A DNA stretch of 64,000 nt. Origin: Halovenus rubra (lineage in GTDB: Archaea; Halobacteriota; Halobacteria; Halobacteriales; Haloarculaceae). Of this stretch, positions 36,839-46,430 are shown piece after piece. The notes under the pieces were generated by a model. That model saw only the letters and a program-made list of their open reading frames with translations, made no database searches and had not been told where the DNA came from. The position numbers were made by a program, and so were the translations under genes. The DNA lies in the NCBI RefSeq assembly GCF_026586665.1, contig NZ_JAODIY010000005.1, positions 1 through 64,000 on the forward strand, given 5' to 3'. Numbering within the stretch: position 1 is the first letter of the stretch; each line of letters starts with the position of its first letter.

Positions 36839-37771
36839 TCAGGCGTCGCCGTTTAGTTCAGTTTTCAACTGACCGAACTCGGCAACACGCTCAGCGTGAG
36901 CGTTGTGTTGGTGAATCGACTCGTCGTTCGACTGTTTCATCGTGACAACAGCATCCTCAGAGAGGTCTGGAAACTCTTTGACAACGCCTTTGGCCATCGA
37001 GCGAACGCAGTCCTCGACGAATTTGGCGTCGCTGTGGGCATCGTAGGTCATATGATCTTCGTCGGGTCGCTTGGCGAGGTTGTATATACGCGCGCTCATC
37101 GAATCCCGAGCCACCTCAATGAGGTCGCGCAGGTCAACTTCGGGCGCGCCCGAACTTTCAATCGTGACGGTGGCGTGACCGCGCTGGGAATGGCCCGGCT
37201 GTGGGACCTCGTCGAGGAACTCTTCGACAGTATCTTCCTCGACTCCGAGGTTGGCAAGCGTTTCGCGTGCACGGCTTGCTGACATCCCTTGTGAGCATGG
37301 ACACACTGTCATACCGGTAACAGTAACACCGATTTTCTCGTTGGTTCCGTCTTCAGTCGCGGTTGCGGCTGCGATAATATCGGCAGAGAACTGTGTTTCT
37401 CGATCACTTGCCGGTGTTTTCTCACGGACAATATACTCGGCTTCCATCTGAACTTCTGCTTTCGTCGTATACTGGTGTTTTTCGAGAAGGCGCTCGGCAA
37501 CATCACCACAGACATCTTCGGCGCGATAGGTCGGCTCACTGACTGCGTCTTCGAGTGTTTCGTCGACGACTTCCATATTCCGACTCATATCCGCCCCTTT
37601 CCGCCAGGACGGCAAGTCGACGTACACGTCGAACTCTGCCATCAGAATGATGGGGCGTTTCTCCGGCCGGGCAACCTTTACGAGTTTTTCGACACCCGTA
37701 ACGCCGACCCGGTTCAGACCGACAGTTACATCTGGGCTGTCGGCTTGCACGTCTGGCAATTGCTGACTCAT
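36839..37771 (-). CDS. mptA: GTP cyclohydrolase MptA (type IV)
   Basis: The 310-residue iron-dependent enzyme opens GTP to 7,8-dihydroneopterin 2',3'-cyclic phosphate, the first step of archaeal pterin (tetrahydrofolate or methanopterin-like) synthesis. [31 protein letters not shown] matches the family N-terminus, and the metal/active-site region [12 protein letters not shown] contains the key cysteines. The C-terminal HQHNAHA motif is also present. It is convergent with the helicase gene, 6 nt apart. Confidence 0.94.
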   Translation of the reverse strand: MSQQLPDVQADSPDVTVGLNRVGVTGVEKLVKVARPEKRPIILMAEFDVYVDLPSWRKGADMSRNMEVVDETLEDAVSEPTYRAEDVCGDVAERLLEKHQYTTKAEVQMEAEYIVREKTPASDRETQFSADIIAAATATEDGTNEKIGVTVTGMTVCPCSQGMSASRARETLANLGVEEDTVEEFLDEVPQPGHSQRGHATVTIESSGAPEVDLRDLIEVARDSMSARIYNLAKRPDEDHMTYDAHSDAKFVEDCVRSMAKGVVKEFPDLSEDAVVTMKQSNDESIHQHNAHAERVAEFGQLKTELNGDA

Positions 37772-37836
37772 TGACCGCGCCTAGGGAAAACTGTGGGTTA
37801 GTGTTTTCGGTACCGGGGAAATAGGGCTAAAACAAC

Positions 37837-38433
37837 TTATTCGTCCGCTGTGTCGAGAAGAGACTCGTCATCGAGGTCACGGAACGCCGCCTCGAAGTCG
37901 TCCTCATCGAACGATGAGATCGTCTCGTCGAGGTTGCCCTGAATCTCGTCCATTTGTTCTTCGAGTTCGTCAAAAGCATCACTCTCGGCCAGCTCGGACT
38001 CAGGTTTGTTGGCCACAAGTGTCGCGTGTTTGGCTGTCAGTGCGTAATACTGACGGAGACGACTCTCATACTCGGCGGTCGTGAGCAACCGTTCGATAGT
38101 ATCGAAGAGGTCCTCACGTGAAACTGGCTTGATAACATAATCGTCAAAGGGCATCTCGATAATATCGAAATCAGGGTCGACAGCAGTTACCATTGCGACG
38201 CGGATTTGGAGATCACGCTCTCGTATCCTCTCGAGAACTTCGTCACCCGAGATTCCTGGCATCCGGCGGTCAAGCAGGACAATATCGACCACCTCGTCTA
38301 GCTTATCGAGCGCTTCCTGGCCACCGTAGGCGGTCGAGACGGTGAACTCGCCCTGAAGTTGTGCCGCGTACGCATCCGCCACGTCGGGCTCGTCGTCCAC
38401 GACGAGCACTGTCGCAGGCTCGGAGCTACTCAT
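37837..38433 (-). CDS. HalX-type response regulator
   Basis: The 198-residue protein has a receiver domain with the acid pair D13-D14, phospho-acceptor D55 (IVLLDRRMPG) and the conserved lysine in YVIKPVS. It is followed by the HalX domain (about 130-198: YYALTAKHATLVANKPESELAESDAFDELEEQMDEI). HalX is a haloarchaeal C-terminal domain of unknown output. No kinase is next to it; kinases at 10.7 and 31.5 kb are possible but unproven partners. Confidence 0.92.
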   Translation of the reverse strand: MSSSEPATVLVVDDEPDVADAYAAQLQGEFTVSTAYGGQEALDKLDEVVDIVLLDRRMPGISGDEVLERIRERDLQIRVAMVTAVDPDFDIIEMPFDDYVIKPVSREDLFDTIERLLTTAEYESRLRQYYALTAKHATLVANKPESELAESDAFDELEEQMDEIQGNLDETISSFDEDDFEAAFRDLDDESLLDTADE

Positions 38434-38457
38434 TCGTTAACTCCTAAAGTCGACTGG

Positions 38458-38559
38458 ATGCAAAAGGTTTCCGGGTGGTTGCTTGATACGTTTGTTATGC
38501 TGTCAGTTCTAGCCGGAAATGTTGGCGTTCTTTTGTATCTGGGCCACGAACACAGATAG
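38458..38559 (+). CDS. possible 33-aa single-helix membrane peptide
   Basis: In the spacer between the HalX gene and the hydrolase gene, ATG 38458 opens a 34-codon frame with a hydrophobic core (WLLDTFVMLSVLAGNVGVLLYLG) and a charged end (HEHR). It could be a small membrane protein, but there is no clear promoter and no family match that I know. Chance hydrophobicity is possible. Confidence 0.3.
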   Translation: MQKVSGWLLDTFVMLSVLAGNVGVLLYLGHEHR

Positions 38560-38591
38560 AAAGGAACTGTGCCAATCAAGCAACAAGTAGT

Positions 38592-39590
38592 ATGACAAAT
38601 AACTCTTCACCTTCCAATAGAAATCGTCGCCAGCCCGCACCGGGTTCCACTGATGACCCCGCTGAGTGGCACCACGAGACAGCATATCTCAACAACATTG
38701 CTGTCCATTACGTTACAGTCACACCAAATCTGGACGCGGTCGACCACCCGACTGGGGCTGCGCCGCTGGTTGTGCTCTTACATGGGTTCCCCGAGCACTG
38801 GTATACGTGGCATCACCAACTGTCGAGCCTCGCTAACGCGGGGTACCGAGTCGTCGCGCCGGACCTGCGTGGGTACAACCGTTCGTCCGCCCCTGCTGGG
38901 GTCGAGAGCTATCGAACGGCCGAACTCGTCGCAGACGTCCGTGGACTCGTTCATCACCACGGTTCGTCACGGGCAACGCTGATTGGACACGATATCGGTG
39001 GACTCATCGCGTGGGAGACTGCCATCCGCGAACCAGAACTCGTCGACCAGCTCGCGATACTCAACGCACCGCACCCGGACCTGTACCGTCGCCATCTGGG
39101 CAGGTCACCGACACAGCTGTTCCGGTCGCTGTACGTTTTTGCCGCGCAACTGCCGTGGGTACCTGAACGCATCCTCGAAGCGGATGGATACCGGGTTGTC
39201 GCTGAGACACTGACTCATCTTCCCGGGACCGAGGCGTTCACCGAAACAGACATCCGGCGCTTTCGTGCAGCGATGGAACAGAGTGAATCACCTGCTGGTC
39301 CGCTGAACTACTACCGTGCAGTCGGGCGTGACACTGTCGAGACCGGCCTCCGGATGCTTTTGGGGCGCGAAGAACAGACCCAGCGTGCAGTCGACGTGCC
39401 GACACTCGTGTTCTGGGGAGAGCACGACCCGGCACTCGAGGTGACACTACTCGATGGATTACATCGGCTGGTCCCAGACCTACAGGTCAGCCGGCTCCCG
39501 GAGACCGGGCACTGGCCTCATATTGAGCATCCACAGCGGGTCACCGACGAGATACGGTCGTTTCTTGCTAACGCACAGACAGGCGGCTGA
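38592..39590 (+). CDS. alpha/beta hydrolase (epoxide hydrolase-like)
   Basis: The 332-residue enzyme has the oxyanion motif HGFPE (64-68), nucleophile aspartate D134 in GHDIGG, a lid domain (about 155-250) and the acid/base in FWGEHDPAL and GHWPHIEHP. An Asp nucleophile is typical of epoxide hydrolases and haloalkane dehalogenases. The HGxPE-W-W pattern favours an epoxide hydrolase. A disordered polar N-terminus of about 30 residues precedes the domain. The substrate is unknown. Confidence 0.85.
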   Translation: MTNNSSPSNRNRRQPAPGSTDDPAEWHHETAYLNNIAVHYVTVTPNLDAVDHPTGAAPLVVLLHGFPEHWYTWHHQLSSLANAGYRVVAPDLRGYNRSSAPAGVESYRTAELVADVRGLVHHHGSSRATLIGHDIGGLIAWETAIREPELVDQLAILNAPHPDLYRRHLGRSPTQLFRSLYVFAAQLPWVPERILEADGYRVVAETLTHLPGTEAFTETDIRRFRAAMEQSESPAGPLNYYRAVGRDTVETGLRMLLGREEQTQRAVDVPTLVFWGEHDPALEVTLLDGLHRLVPDLQVSRLPETGHWPHIEHPQRVTDEIRSFLANAQTGG

Positions 39591-39602
39591 GACGCCTAAA
39601 CT

Positions 39603-40532
39603 TCACACGAGGGTGAACCAGTCGGCGTACTCTTCGGGTTGAGAGTCGACAATCTCGAAGAAACGCGCCTGAATATCTTCTGTCACGGGGCCTCTGGTTC
39701 CCTCGCCGATAGTACGGTCATCAACCGTCCGAATCGGCGTCACTTCGGCAGCGGTACCGGTAAAGAATAGCTCATCGGCCGTATACAACTCTCCGCGGGA
39801 AATTGTCGCATCGTCGTGGACAGTGTATCCCTGATCGCGGGCAATCTCGATAACGGACCGGCGCGTGATGCCGTCAAGAACGCCCTCGGCAAGTCCCGGT
39901 GTGAGCACTTCACCGTCACGGACAACGAACAGATTTTCGCCGGGTCCTTCCGCAACGTTCCCCTCTTTGTTGAGGATAATCCCTTCGACGTAATCGTGGG
40001 ATTTGGCCTCTAATGAAGCGAGGACACTGTTTGCGTACGGCCCGGTCATTTTCGCGTTCGTCGGAATCTGACTGGATGCATGCTTGCGCCACGACGAAAT
40101 ACCCACGTCAACTCCCTGTTCGAGCGCGTCCTCTCCAAGGTAGGTCCCCCACGGCCAGACTGCGATTGCTGTCTCAACCGGACAGCCACTTGGGTTCAGA
40201 CCGAGCATTTCGTATCCGTAGAATGCGACTGGCCGAATGTAACAGGAGGCCAACTCCTCGCGGCGAATAAGTTCAAGCGTCGCCTCGGTCAACTCGTCGG
40301 GTTCGAACGGAATCTCCATCTCGAATGGTTTGGCCGATTGATAGAACCGTTCGAGGTGTTCTTCCCAGCGGAACACTGCGGGGCCGTCGTCAGTCTCATA
40401 ACAGCGAACCCCCTCAAAAATCCCAGTTCCGTAGTGAAGTCCGTGCGTCAGGACGTGCACCGTTGCGTCGTCCCAGTCGACAAACTCACCGTCCATCCAG
40501 ATGGTTCCCACGTCCATCTCATCGAAGCTCAT
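39603..40532 (-). CDS. ilvE: branched-chain amino-acid aminotransferase
   Basis: The 309-residue PLP enzyme (fold type IV) transaminates leucine, isoleucine and valine. Landmarks are HVLTHGLHYGTGIFEGVR (residues about 26-43), catalytic lysine K161 (NAKMTGPYANS), EGPGENLFVV, and FFTGTAAEVTPIR near the end. ATG 40532 begins the family-like N-terminus MSFDEMDVGTIWMDGE; upstream codons encode unrelated sequence. ATG 40517 is a possible second start. Confidence 0.93.
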   Translation of the reverse strand: MSFDEMDVGTIWMDGEFVDWDDATVHVLTHGLHYGTGIFEGVRCYETDDGPAVFRWEEHLERFYQSAKPFEMEIPFEPDELTEATLELIRREELASCYIRPVAFYGYEMLGLNPSGCPVETAIAVWPWGTYLGEDALEQGVDVGISSWRKHASSQIPTNAKMTGPYANSVLASLEAKSHDYVEGIILNKEGNVAEGPGENLFVVRDGEVLTPGLAEGVLDGITRRSVIEIARDQGYTVHDDATISRGELYTADELFFTGTAAEVTPIRTVDDRTIGEGTRGPVTEDIQARFFEIVDSQPEEYADWFTLV

Positions 40533-40714
40533 ACTCACTCCATTTACCCCGATGGTTAAGAGTGTTTGCGCTCCGGCGACGTTCAGATAGGTGACTGTAA
40601 CGAAATCAACCTCGCGGAGACCCCACAGTCGTGTATGCTGCCTGCTTTTCGGGCGTGAACTCGCTCTCTGTTCAGTGTGTCGCTGAACGTACCGTGAAAC
40701 CAAACACCAGCCGT

Positions 40715-41164
40715 TCAGGCCGACGAACTGCAGTCTGTATTCACAGTGAAGACGGGGACTGGCGACGACCGAATAACGGCTTCGGTAACGCTCCCGACAA
40801 TTTCACGCGCGTCCCCGGTTCGCCCGCTTGTCGCCATCACAACCACATCAATATCGTGCTGGTCGGTGTATTCGAGAATCGCTTCTGCGGGGATGCCGGT
40901 GATAACCGCTGTCTCGACGTTATCGACGCCGTTCGAACGCGCTTGCTCAGCAATTGTCTCGGCAGCCTCTTGACCGGCACGCTCGATCCGTTCAACTGCC
41001 GTCTCAAACTCTCCATCGTCAAGAGCGTCGGTAGCTCCCGTCTGTTGCACAACGTGGACCGCATGGAGGGTCGCATTATACTGCTGCACGAGGCTGGCTG
41101 CGTGTTCTAGAGCTTCGTGCATCCGCTCTGAACCATCCGTCGGAACCAGCACATGATCGTACAT
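40715..41164 (-). CDS. universal stress protein (UspA family)
   Basis: The 149-residue protein has the Usp fold: HVLVPTDGSERMHEALEHA at the start, and the ATP-binding element ATSGRTGDAREIVGSVTEAVIRSSPVPVFTV (G-2x-G-9x-G-S/T type) at the end, so nucleotide binding is likely. It lies between ilvE and ribB on the same strand, with separate spacers on either side. Confidence 0.9.
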   Translation of the reverse strand: MYDHVLVPTDGSERMHEALEHAASLVQQYNATLHAVHVVQQTGATDALDDGEFETAVERIERAGQEAAETIAEQARSNGVDNVETAVITGIPAEAILEYTDQHDIDVVVMATSGRTGDAREIVGSVTEAVIRSSPVPVFTVNTDCSSSA

Positions 41165-41205
41165 AGTTCACCATTCTATGGCAACCAGAAAAGAGTTGCT
41201 GTCAG

Positions 41206-41880
41206 TCAGACAAACCGTTCGACAAGTTGGGCACCTTCTATGAACGGGATACCCTGTGCTTCGGCGTAGGTCGCTGCATCCTCGGGAGCGACCGCCTTTC
41301 CTGTTTCGTCATCGAGCATCTCACAGACGACAACCGCGGGTGACTGGTCAGCCGCGTGTGCGAGCGTGAGGCCTAATTCAGTGTGACCCCGCCTGTCTGC
41401 GAGCAGGTTCGTCGCGCCTCGGAGGATGTGGACGTGGCCCGGCGTGCGAAACGACGAAGCGAACGCTGTCTCTTCTGGTGTGTCCGCCGCTGTGGCAAGT
41501 TCACGAATCGTTAGCGACCGGTCCTCGTCGGTGATGCCGGTGTCGGTTTTCCGGTGGTTCACCGGCAGCGAGAACGACGAGCGGTCGTCGTAGGTGAGAT
41601 CGTGATCGCCGGCAGCCGGGTGGTCCAGCACATCTTGCAGGAATGGGAGTCCGAAGGCATCTGCGACCTCGCCATCGACAGCGACACAGATAAGACCGCC
41701 AGCGTCGTTGCGAAGCCGTGAAACTGCGTTCGGTGTCACTGCTGTGGCAGGGTAGATAATATCTGTTTCGCCCTCACGGTCGTCAGCATCGTGAATACAG
41801 ACCGGATCACCACGACGGAACGTATCGATGGCACGGTCAACAGCTGTTGGTTCACCAGATGACCTACTACTGCGTGACAT
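41206..41880 (-). CDS. ribB: 3,4-dihydroxy-2-butanone 4-phosphate synthase
   Basis: The 224-residue enzyme turns ribulose 5-phosphate into the four-carbon precursor of riboflavin. [25 protein letters not shown] and the C-terminal [28 protein letters not shown] are diagnostic. ATG 41880 lies inside the 3' end of rbkR (14-nt overlap), so the kinase/regulator and the synthase are made from one message. RbkR is a known archaeal regulator of this pathway. Confidence 0.94.
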   Translation of the reverse strand: MSRSSRSSGEPTAVDRAIDTFRRGDPVCIHDADDREGETDIIYPATAVTPNAVSRLRNDAGGLICVAVDGEVADAFGLPFLQDVLDHPAAGDHDLTYDDRSSFSLPVNHRKTDTGITDEDRSLTIRELATAADTPEETAFASSFRTPGHVHILRGATNLLADRRGHTELGLTLAHAADQSPAVVVCEMLDDETGKAVAPEDAATYAEAQGIPFIEGAQLVERFV

Positions 41881-42562
41881 GAATCGCCACCTCCGTTCCA
41901 TCTTCGAGTGCAAGTGTATCACGCAGTCGTTCGGGCGCGATGAGTTCGAGGTGGTCATCCCCATGGTGTGTCCGTTCGGGCGTGATTACGTGTGCTTTCT
42001 CGTAATGTTCCTCTTCGAGTGTCACAGCTGCCGGATAGCAGTAAGCGGGGCCATAGGTTCGGTCGTCGCTCTCCCAGCCTTCGATGACAACGGGTTCAAC
42101 GGCATCTAGCCGAGTGCGGGCTCGGATACTCTCATCGGTGAGATCGACATTTAGCGTCCCCGGAAACGGCTCGTAGCCGAGCTTATTCTGGAACTGGCGC
42201 ATATATCCTGGAAGCGTGATGTAATGGCGTCCTTCACCCATTCCGCTTGTTACCTCGCCCGCAAGGACAAGCTCATCATCGTACTCGAAGATACGCCGGT
42301 AGCTTTCGTACTCACATCGGAGTCGCCGTGCCCCGTCGTCAGTAATCGTTATCCATTGGCCGTCACTGACGACCTCTCTGGTAATGAATCCACCCTCCTC
42401 CAGTTGCTGGAGCCGGCGTGATGCTGTCTGTGTTGAGGCGTCCAGCCGGTCTGCGAGCGCGGCACACGAGAGTTTCTGCTCGCCGTCGATTGCTCCGACC
42501 AGTGCCAGATGTTTTAGCGTCAACACCTCTGCACTGTCGAGTACTCGCCGTGTCTCTGCCAT
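41867..42562 (-). CDS. rbkR: CTP-dependent riboflavin kinase fused to HTH regulator (RbkR)
   Basis: The 231-residue bifunctional protein combines an N-terminal winged HTH (about 1-85: [36 protein letters not shown]) with a C-terminal DUF120 kinase domain ([27 protein letters not shown]). The kinase makes FMN using CTP. The HTH half of this family represses or activates riboflavin genes. The ATG 42562 start gives the whole HTH. A palindrome over its own promoter (42584-42600) is a likely target. It forms an operon with ribB. Confidence 0.93.
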   Translation of the reverse strand: MAETRRVLDSAEVLTLKHLALVGAIDGEQKLSCAALADRLDASTQTASRRLQQLEEGGFITREVVSDGQWITITDDGARRLRCEYESYRRIFEYDDELVLAGEVTSGMGEGRHYITLPGYMRQFQNKLGYEPFPGTLNVDLTDESIRARTRLDAVEPVVIEGWESDDRTYGPAYCYPAAVTLEEEHYEKAHVITPERTHHGDDHLELIAPERLRDTLALEDGTEVAIHVTQ

Positions 42563-42583
42563 GGCTAGAACTGATGGTCTGTG

Positions 42584-42600
42584 CCGTATAAGTATAACGG
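42584..42600 (-). promoter_or_regulatory. palindrome over rbkR promoter (candidate RbkR operator)
   Basis: CCGTATAAGTATAACGG is an imperfect inverted repeat (outer arms CCGT/ACGG, with paired inner A and T) lying 22-38 nt before the rbkR ATG, directly over the expected box A. RbkR is known to regulate riboflavin genes in archaea, so the rbkR-ribB promoter is a natural site. I do not know the haloarchaeal RbkR motif, so the assignment is inference. Confidence 0.45.
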
Positions 42601-42801
42601 AGTCGTTACCCATCTCAAAATTGTTATGGGCCGAGTACTTATCTGAGTCGAATAGTTTGTATGGAAGTTGTATAACTGCGTCGCTTCCGAGAAAGTTGGG
42701 CATAACACGACCACAGGCTCTTCTTTCAGCTGGTGACGATTCCAGCGGTAGTGACCATTTCAGTCCTGTCTGTCAGAGGACGAACCACCGTCTGACTCGA
42801 C

Positions 42802-43506
42802 CTATGTGTCGTTTGACACCGAACCCTCGTCAGATACCGCATCCGAGGACCTAGTAGAGTCACTGAGCGAGTCCATACTGACCTGCGCCGGTTCCCCCTG
42901 CTCACTGTTGCCGACGTATTCGGCGACGTTTTGTTCCGTTGCATCACCGAATCCTGCGCTCAACATCCGCGTCAGCGCGTCCTCAACGCTATCGTCGATT
43001 TCGTAATACCGGTCTGGCTCTACCTCAACGACGAAGCCGGTCGTAATGTTCGGTGCGGTTGGTAAGAAGAGAATCTCACGCCCGTCGGCCGTCCGGTTAC
43101 CCGTCTTAAACGCTGTCATCCGCAACCCGTCCCAGACCTCTAGACGGACGGGAGCCTGAAGCCCACTTGTCCCACCGACGGCAGTCTCGACTGCCATTTT
43201 CGATGCGTTGTAGACCACTCGCAAGCCAGGCAGAGAGTTCATCAGGTCGTCAAGGGCGCTTTCGGCAACAGCACCGACTGCTGTTCGCATTAGGTATCCA
43301 ATCGAAAACACGACGAGGATAAATATGATGATGGTGAGTGTGACCTGAAGGGGCTCTTCCGGGAGATTATATGCATCAGCCAACTTCTCGACAGGTATTG
43401 GGACCCGCGTGAGATAGCCATACAGCCAAGCGAGCACGATTACCGTCACGAGGATAGGGATGAGAATGATGAGCCCACTCGCAAAGTCACGTTTCCATGA
43501 CGCCAT
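42802..43506 (-). CDS. DUF502 membrane protein
   Basis: The 234-residue protein has two transmembrane helices near residues 10-30 and 58-80 (FASGLIILIPILVTVIVLAWLYGYLT; TLTIIIFILVVFSIGYLM). These are followed by the DUF502 cytoplasmic domain (SLPGLRVVYNASKMAVE, RLEVWDGLRMTAFKTG, FLPTAPNITTGFVVEV) and an acidic Ser-rich tail. The family is widespread but of unknown function. The start at ATG 43506 removes a basic leader that reads through the spacer. Confidence 0.85.
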   Translation of the reverse strand: MASWKRDFASGLIILIPILVTVIVLAWLYGYLTRVPIPVEKLADAYNLPEEPLQVTLTIIIFILVVFSIGYLMRTAVGAVAESALDDLMNSLPGLRVVYNASKMAVETAVGGTSGLQAPVRLEVWDGLRMTAFKTGNRTADGREILFLPTAPNITTGFVVEVEPDRYYEIDDSVEDALTRMLSAGFGDATEQNVAEYVGNSEQGEPAQVSMDSLSDSTRSSDAVSDEGSVSNDT

Positions 43507-43704
43507 TGATTGAAGTACGTGACGGCCAACTAATGAGTCCTTTTGTTTCTTTTCGATAGCTTGTTTATCAGTTCCTCTTTGCAGTTTGCGAGCTATCCTG
43601 TCTTCTTTTTTGAGCCCTTCTTGTTGCCGCTGATACTGGTCTGACCGACGAAAACGAGAGAAGCGGGCTTGATTATAAAAAGGATTAGGCCGTATCCAGA
43701 TGTG

Positions 43705-44100
43705 ATGGCAGAGTCGCAGTTTGCGATTCAGGTTCGCCCCACACGACGCTACCCCCACAGCGGCGGCGTCGAATACGAGGGAAAAATGCTGTTCAGACTG
43801 GTTCCGGCGACAGAGCGGCCGACCGAGACACTGGAAGCCACACTTGCATCTGTTCTCGATACTGGGCCGTACCGGTATGGCGACTTTTTCTCGCTCCCGA
43901 TGCCACTATATCTCGTCCGCGACGAGGATACTTGTGACGTGTTTCGTGTCTCCATCCGAGACGGCGTTATCCGGCTCCATGTGCTACCCGAGACCGAATC
44001 CGCTGGGCTCCGAGCGATGTATGAGCGACTCACAGAGCGAACAGATACTAACTGGCACATCGAACGAGAGATGGACCGCTCAGACCACAGTCACGCTTAA
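43705..44100 (+). CDS. conserved haloarchaeal hypothetical protein (131 aa)
   Basis: I do not recognise this protein. It is a compact alpha+beta domain (FAIQVRPTRRYP; GEKMLFRLVPATERPTETLEATL written here as KMLFRLVPATE; FFSLPMPLYLVRDEDT; VFRVSIRDGVIRLHVLPE) with a helical end. Box A TTATAAAA (43673-43680), about 28 nt upstream, sets ATG 43705. Its TAA overlaps the stop of the convergent MFS gene within a shared TTAA. No membrane segment or signal is present. Confidence 0.68.
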   Translation: MAESQFAIQVRPTRRYPHSGGVEYEGKMLFRLVPATERPTETLEATLASVLDTGPYRYGDFFSLPMPLYLVRDEDTCDVFRVSIRDGVIRLHVLPETESAGLRAMYERLTERTDTNWHIEREMDRSDHSHA

Positions 44101-45380
44101 TCCTCGGCGCACGCTCCCTGCCTACCCGATGAAGACATCGTTGTCGGCGTAAGCGGTGTCGTTATCGCAAACAGAATACCAGCGCCCACAACGAACAGCA
44201 CGCCGAGCACGGCCACGGCAGTAACCGGTGTCGAAACGTCGGCAACAAGTCCCGCAAGCGGCTTCAGTGGTGCGCGAACGACGGCGTAGCTCATTGATGC
44301 TGCACTCAGTACGGTTGCCCGCTCGGTCTCAGCAGTTCTATCATTAAGATACTGGCCGACAAGCGGTTTCGAGAGCGCTTCACCCCCTTTCATAACGAAA
44401 AATACCGGGATAGCGACCACCGGTAACAGAACTGGAAGCACGAACACGGTTGCGACACCGACGGGGACCGCTATCAGTGCAGTTCGAAGGCCAACCCAAT
44501 CACGGACCGCCTCAGCGTGATAACTCGCCACCGCAGCAACGATTGCGAACCCAGCATAGACGAACCCGAGGGTCGCCTCTTCAGGGACTGCCAGTGGTGA
44601 GAGGTTGGCCGGCAGTATCGCACCCTCTCCGAGTGCTGCCCCCGATAGAATATCGATGATAATTGGCTGGATATAGGTATCTGCTCCGGCGACGATACCG
44701 AAAAACAGCGCAACGAATGCGACGAAAGCGCGAAGCGGCGGTCGGAGGAATTGTGTTTGGAGCACGCGCAGTGACCGTCTGGGATGTGTCGTCGATTCGA
44801 CAGCAGACTCGAACTGTGTGTTCTGTGGCATCGACAACACGACAGCGACTCCCCCAAAGTTGAGCAGCGCCGATGCAATAAACGGGTAGGTGGGGTGTAC
44901 AACGTAGAGGAAGCCCCCAGCAATCATCGTCCCCGCCGAACCAAGCTGATACACTGCGCCGCCACGGCCTTTAATGCGCGTAAATGTCGTCTCGTCTGCA
45001 GTCGCTTGTAACGTCGCGTACAGCCATGCATCGTCAGTTCCGTGGTGTAACGCCAACGACACTGACCAGATACTGTACAACACTACAAACGCCAAGAACG
45101 TGTCCGCGATAGCGAACCCTGCAAGCGAGAGACTCATTGCTGCCATCCCGGCAGCAAGTGTATTTCGTCGACCGAGACGGTCGGCGACGTAGCCTGTCGG
45201 CAACTCAAACACGACCACAAGCACCGCTGAGATGGCGCTTAGGGTTCCAATCTGTGTGTATGTGAGGTCATTCCAGAGCAAGAAGAGTGTAAAAACCGGC
45301 CAGATAAAGCCGACTGAGTCGCTAAGCTTGTACAGATAGTATTTAAGAACAGCTGAACTGTGATACCACTCCGATAGCAT
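44097..45380 (-). CDS. MFS transporter
   Basis: The 427-residue protein has twelve predicted helices in the major facilitator arrangement, with the loop motif ADRLGRRNT after helix 2 and a mid-protein gap. The segment RADTYIQ (read GADTYIQPIIIDILSG) lies in the second half. The substrate is unknown. ATG 45380 (MLSEWYHSSAVLKYYLYK) is favoured because it precedes the first helix; the ATG at 45416 adds a hydrophobic tail that could extend helix 1. Its stop overlaps the stop of the hypothetical gene on the opposite strand. Confidence 0.82.
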   Translation of the reverse strand: MLSEWYHSSAVLKYYLYKLSDSVGFIWPVFTLFLLWNDLTYTQIGTLSAISAVLVVVFELPTGYVADRLGRRNTLAAGMAAMSLSLAGFAIADTFLAFVVLYSIWSVSLALHHGTDDAWLYATLQATADETTFTRIKGRGGAVYQLGSAGTMIAGGFLYVVHPTYPFIASALLNFGGVAVVLSMPQNTQFESAVESTTHPRRSLRVLQTQFLRPPLRAFVAFVALFFGIVAGADTYIQPIIIDILSGAALGEGAILPANLSPLAVPEEATLGFVYAGFAIVAAVASYHAEAVRDWVGLRTALIAVPVGVATVFVLPVLLPVVAIPVFFVMKGGEALSKPLVGQYLNDRTAETERATVLSAASMSYAVVRAPLKPLAGLVADVSTPVTAVAVLGVLFVVGAGILFAITTPLTPTTMSSSGRQGACAED

Positions 45381-45515
45381 GTGTGATACAACAGATAACA
45401 GCACTGCCGGGAGCAAATATGCTTGCTAATGCGCGTTTTAGCAACAAATATGATATGACAGGTAACGTCCACGGGAAGACACAACAGTAATCAGAGAGCC
45501 ACCCTAGCCAGAGCT

Positions 45516-46385
45516 ATGGACAGCGGGGATTCCACGGGAGTCTCTCCTGCAACTGCGTTTGCGTTGCTCGGGCATGAGCATCGTGTCGACATTCTTCATG
45601 CGCTGCTGGACGCGAACCAGCACTCCGTGGAGACACCGATTCCCTTTTCAAAACTGTTTGCTCGGACTGAGATAGCGGTCAGCTCACAGTTCAGCTACCA
45701 TCTCGAAGAACTGACCGGCCAGTTCATCAGAGATACTGGGGACGGCTATGAACTCCGCTATGCTGGATGGAAAGTGGCGACGGCGATTCTTGCAGGAACG
45801 TACAACGAACACGCTTCGTTTGGCCCCACATCTGTTACAGGAACCTGTCCCAACTGTGGGATGGAGATGCTTGTGGCAGTCTATGAGTCGGAATGGCTTG
45901 CTATTTCTTGTCGAGACTGTGACACCAGACACATTAGATACCCGATTCCGCCGGGAGCCGTGCAGTCCCGGTCAGTCCCTGCGCTGTTGGAGGCGTTTGA
46001 CCGGTATGTCAGGTCACACATGGCCCGCGCGAGAGACGGCGTCTGTCCCGCATGTCTGGGCGTCATGGAAATCAAAACAGACCCGGACGATAACGACACC
46101 CTCGCAACTGGTGTCTGTCAGCGCTGTGGGAACCGGCTGTATCCGCCAGTCGGGCTATTCTTCCGCGACCACGAACGAGTAACCTGGTTCCGTCACGAAT
46201 ACGAGACCGACCGGTTGACAGTGCCGTTCTGGGAACTTAACTGGTGTGTGACTGACGACGCCGTTGAGGTGACCGGCACCGACCCTTGGCAGTGCCGACT
46301 GGAGATTGCGGCGGAGGAGGCCTCGCTTGTACTGTTGCTTGGTGACGGACTGGCTGTTCACTCGACAACCATTGAAAACGCATAG
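45516..46385 (+). CDS. ArsR-like HTH regulator with zinc ribbons (DUF7351-like)
   Basis: The 289-residue protein begins with a winged helix (ATAFALLGHEHRVDILHALLD, then ISSQFSYHLEELTGQFI) like ArsR regulators. Two zinc-ribbon parts follow: TCPNCGMEMLVAVYESEWLAISCRDCDTRHI and CPACLGVMEIKTD with a later CQRCGNRL. The last 90 residues are beta-rich. It appears to be a haloarchaeal regulator type (I recall DUF7351). It is divergent from the MFS gene, which is a plausible target. Confidence 0.8.
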   Translation: MDSGDSTGVSPATAFALLGHEHRVDILHALLDANQHSVETPIPFSKLFARTEIAVSSQFSYHLEELTGQFIRDTGDGYELRYAGWKVATAILAGTYNEHASFGPTSVTGTCPNCGMEMLVAVYESEWLAISCRDCDTRHIRYPIPPGAVQSRSVPALLEAFDRYVRSHMARARDGVCPACLGVMEIKTDPDDNDTLATGVCQRCGNRLYPPVGLFFRDHERVTWFRHEYETDRLTVPFWELNWCVTDDAVEVTGTDPWQCRLEIAAEEASLVLLLGDGLAVHSTTIENA

Positions 46386-46430
46386 ACCGATGGGACGGGA
46401 ATTAAGTTTGTCTCGCTCCGACAGTCGTAT

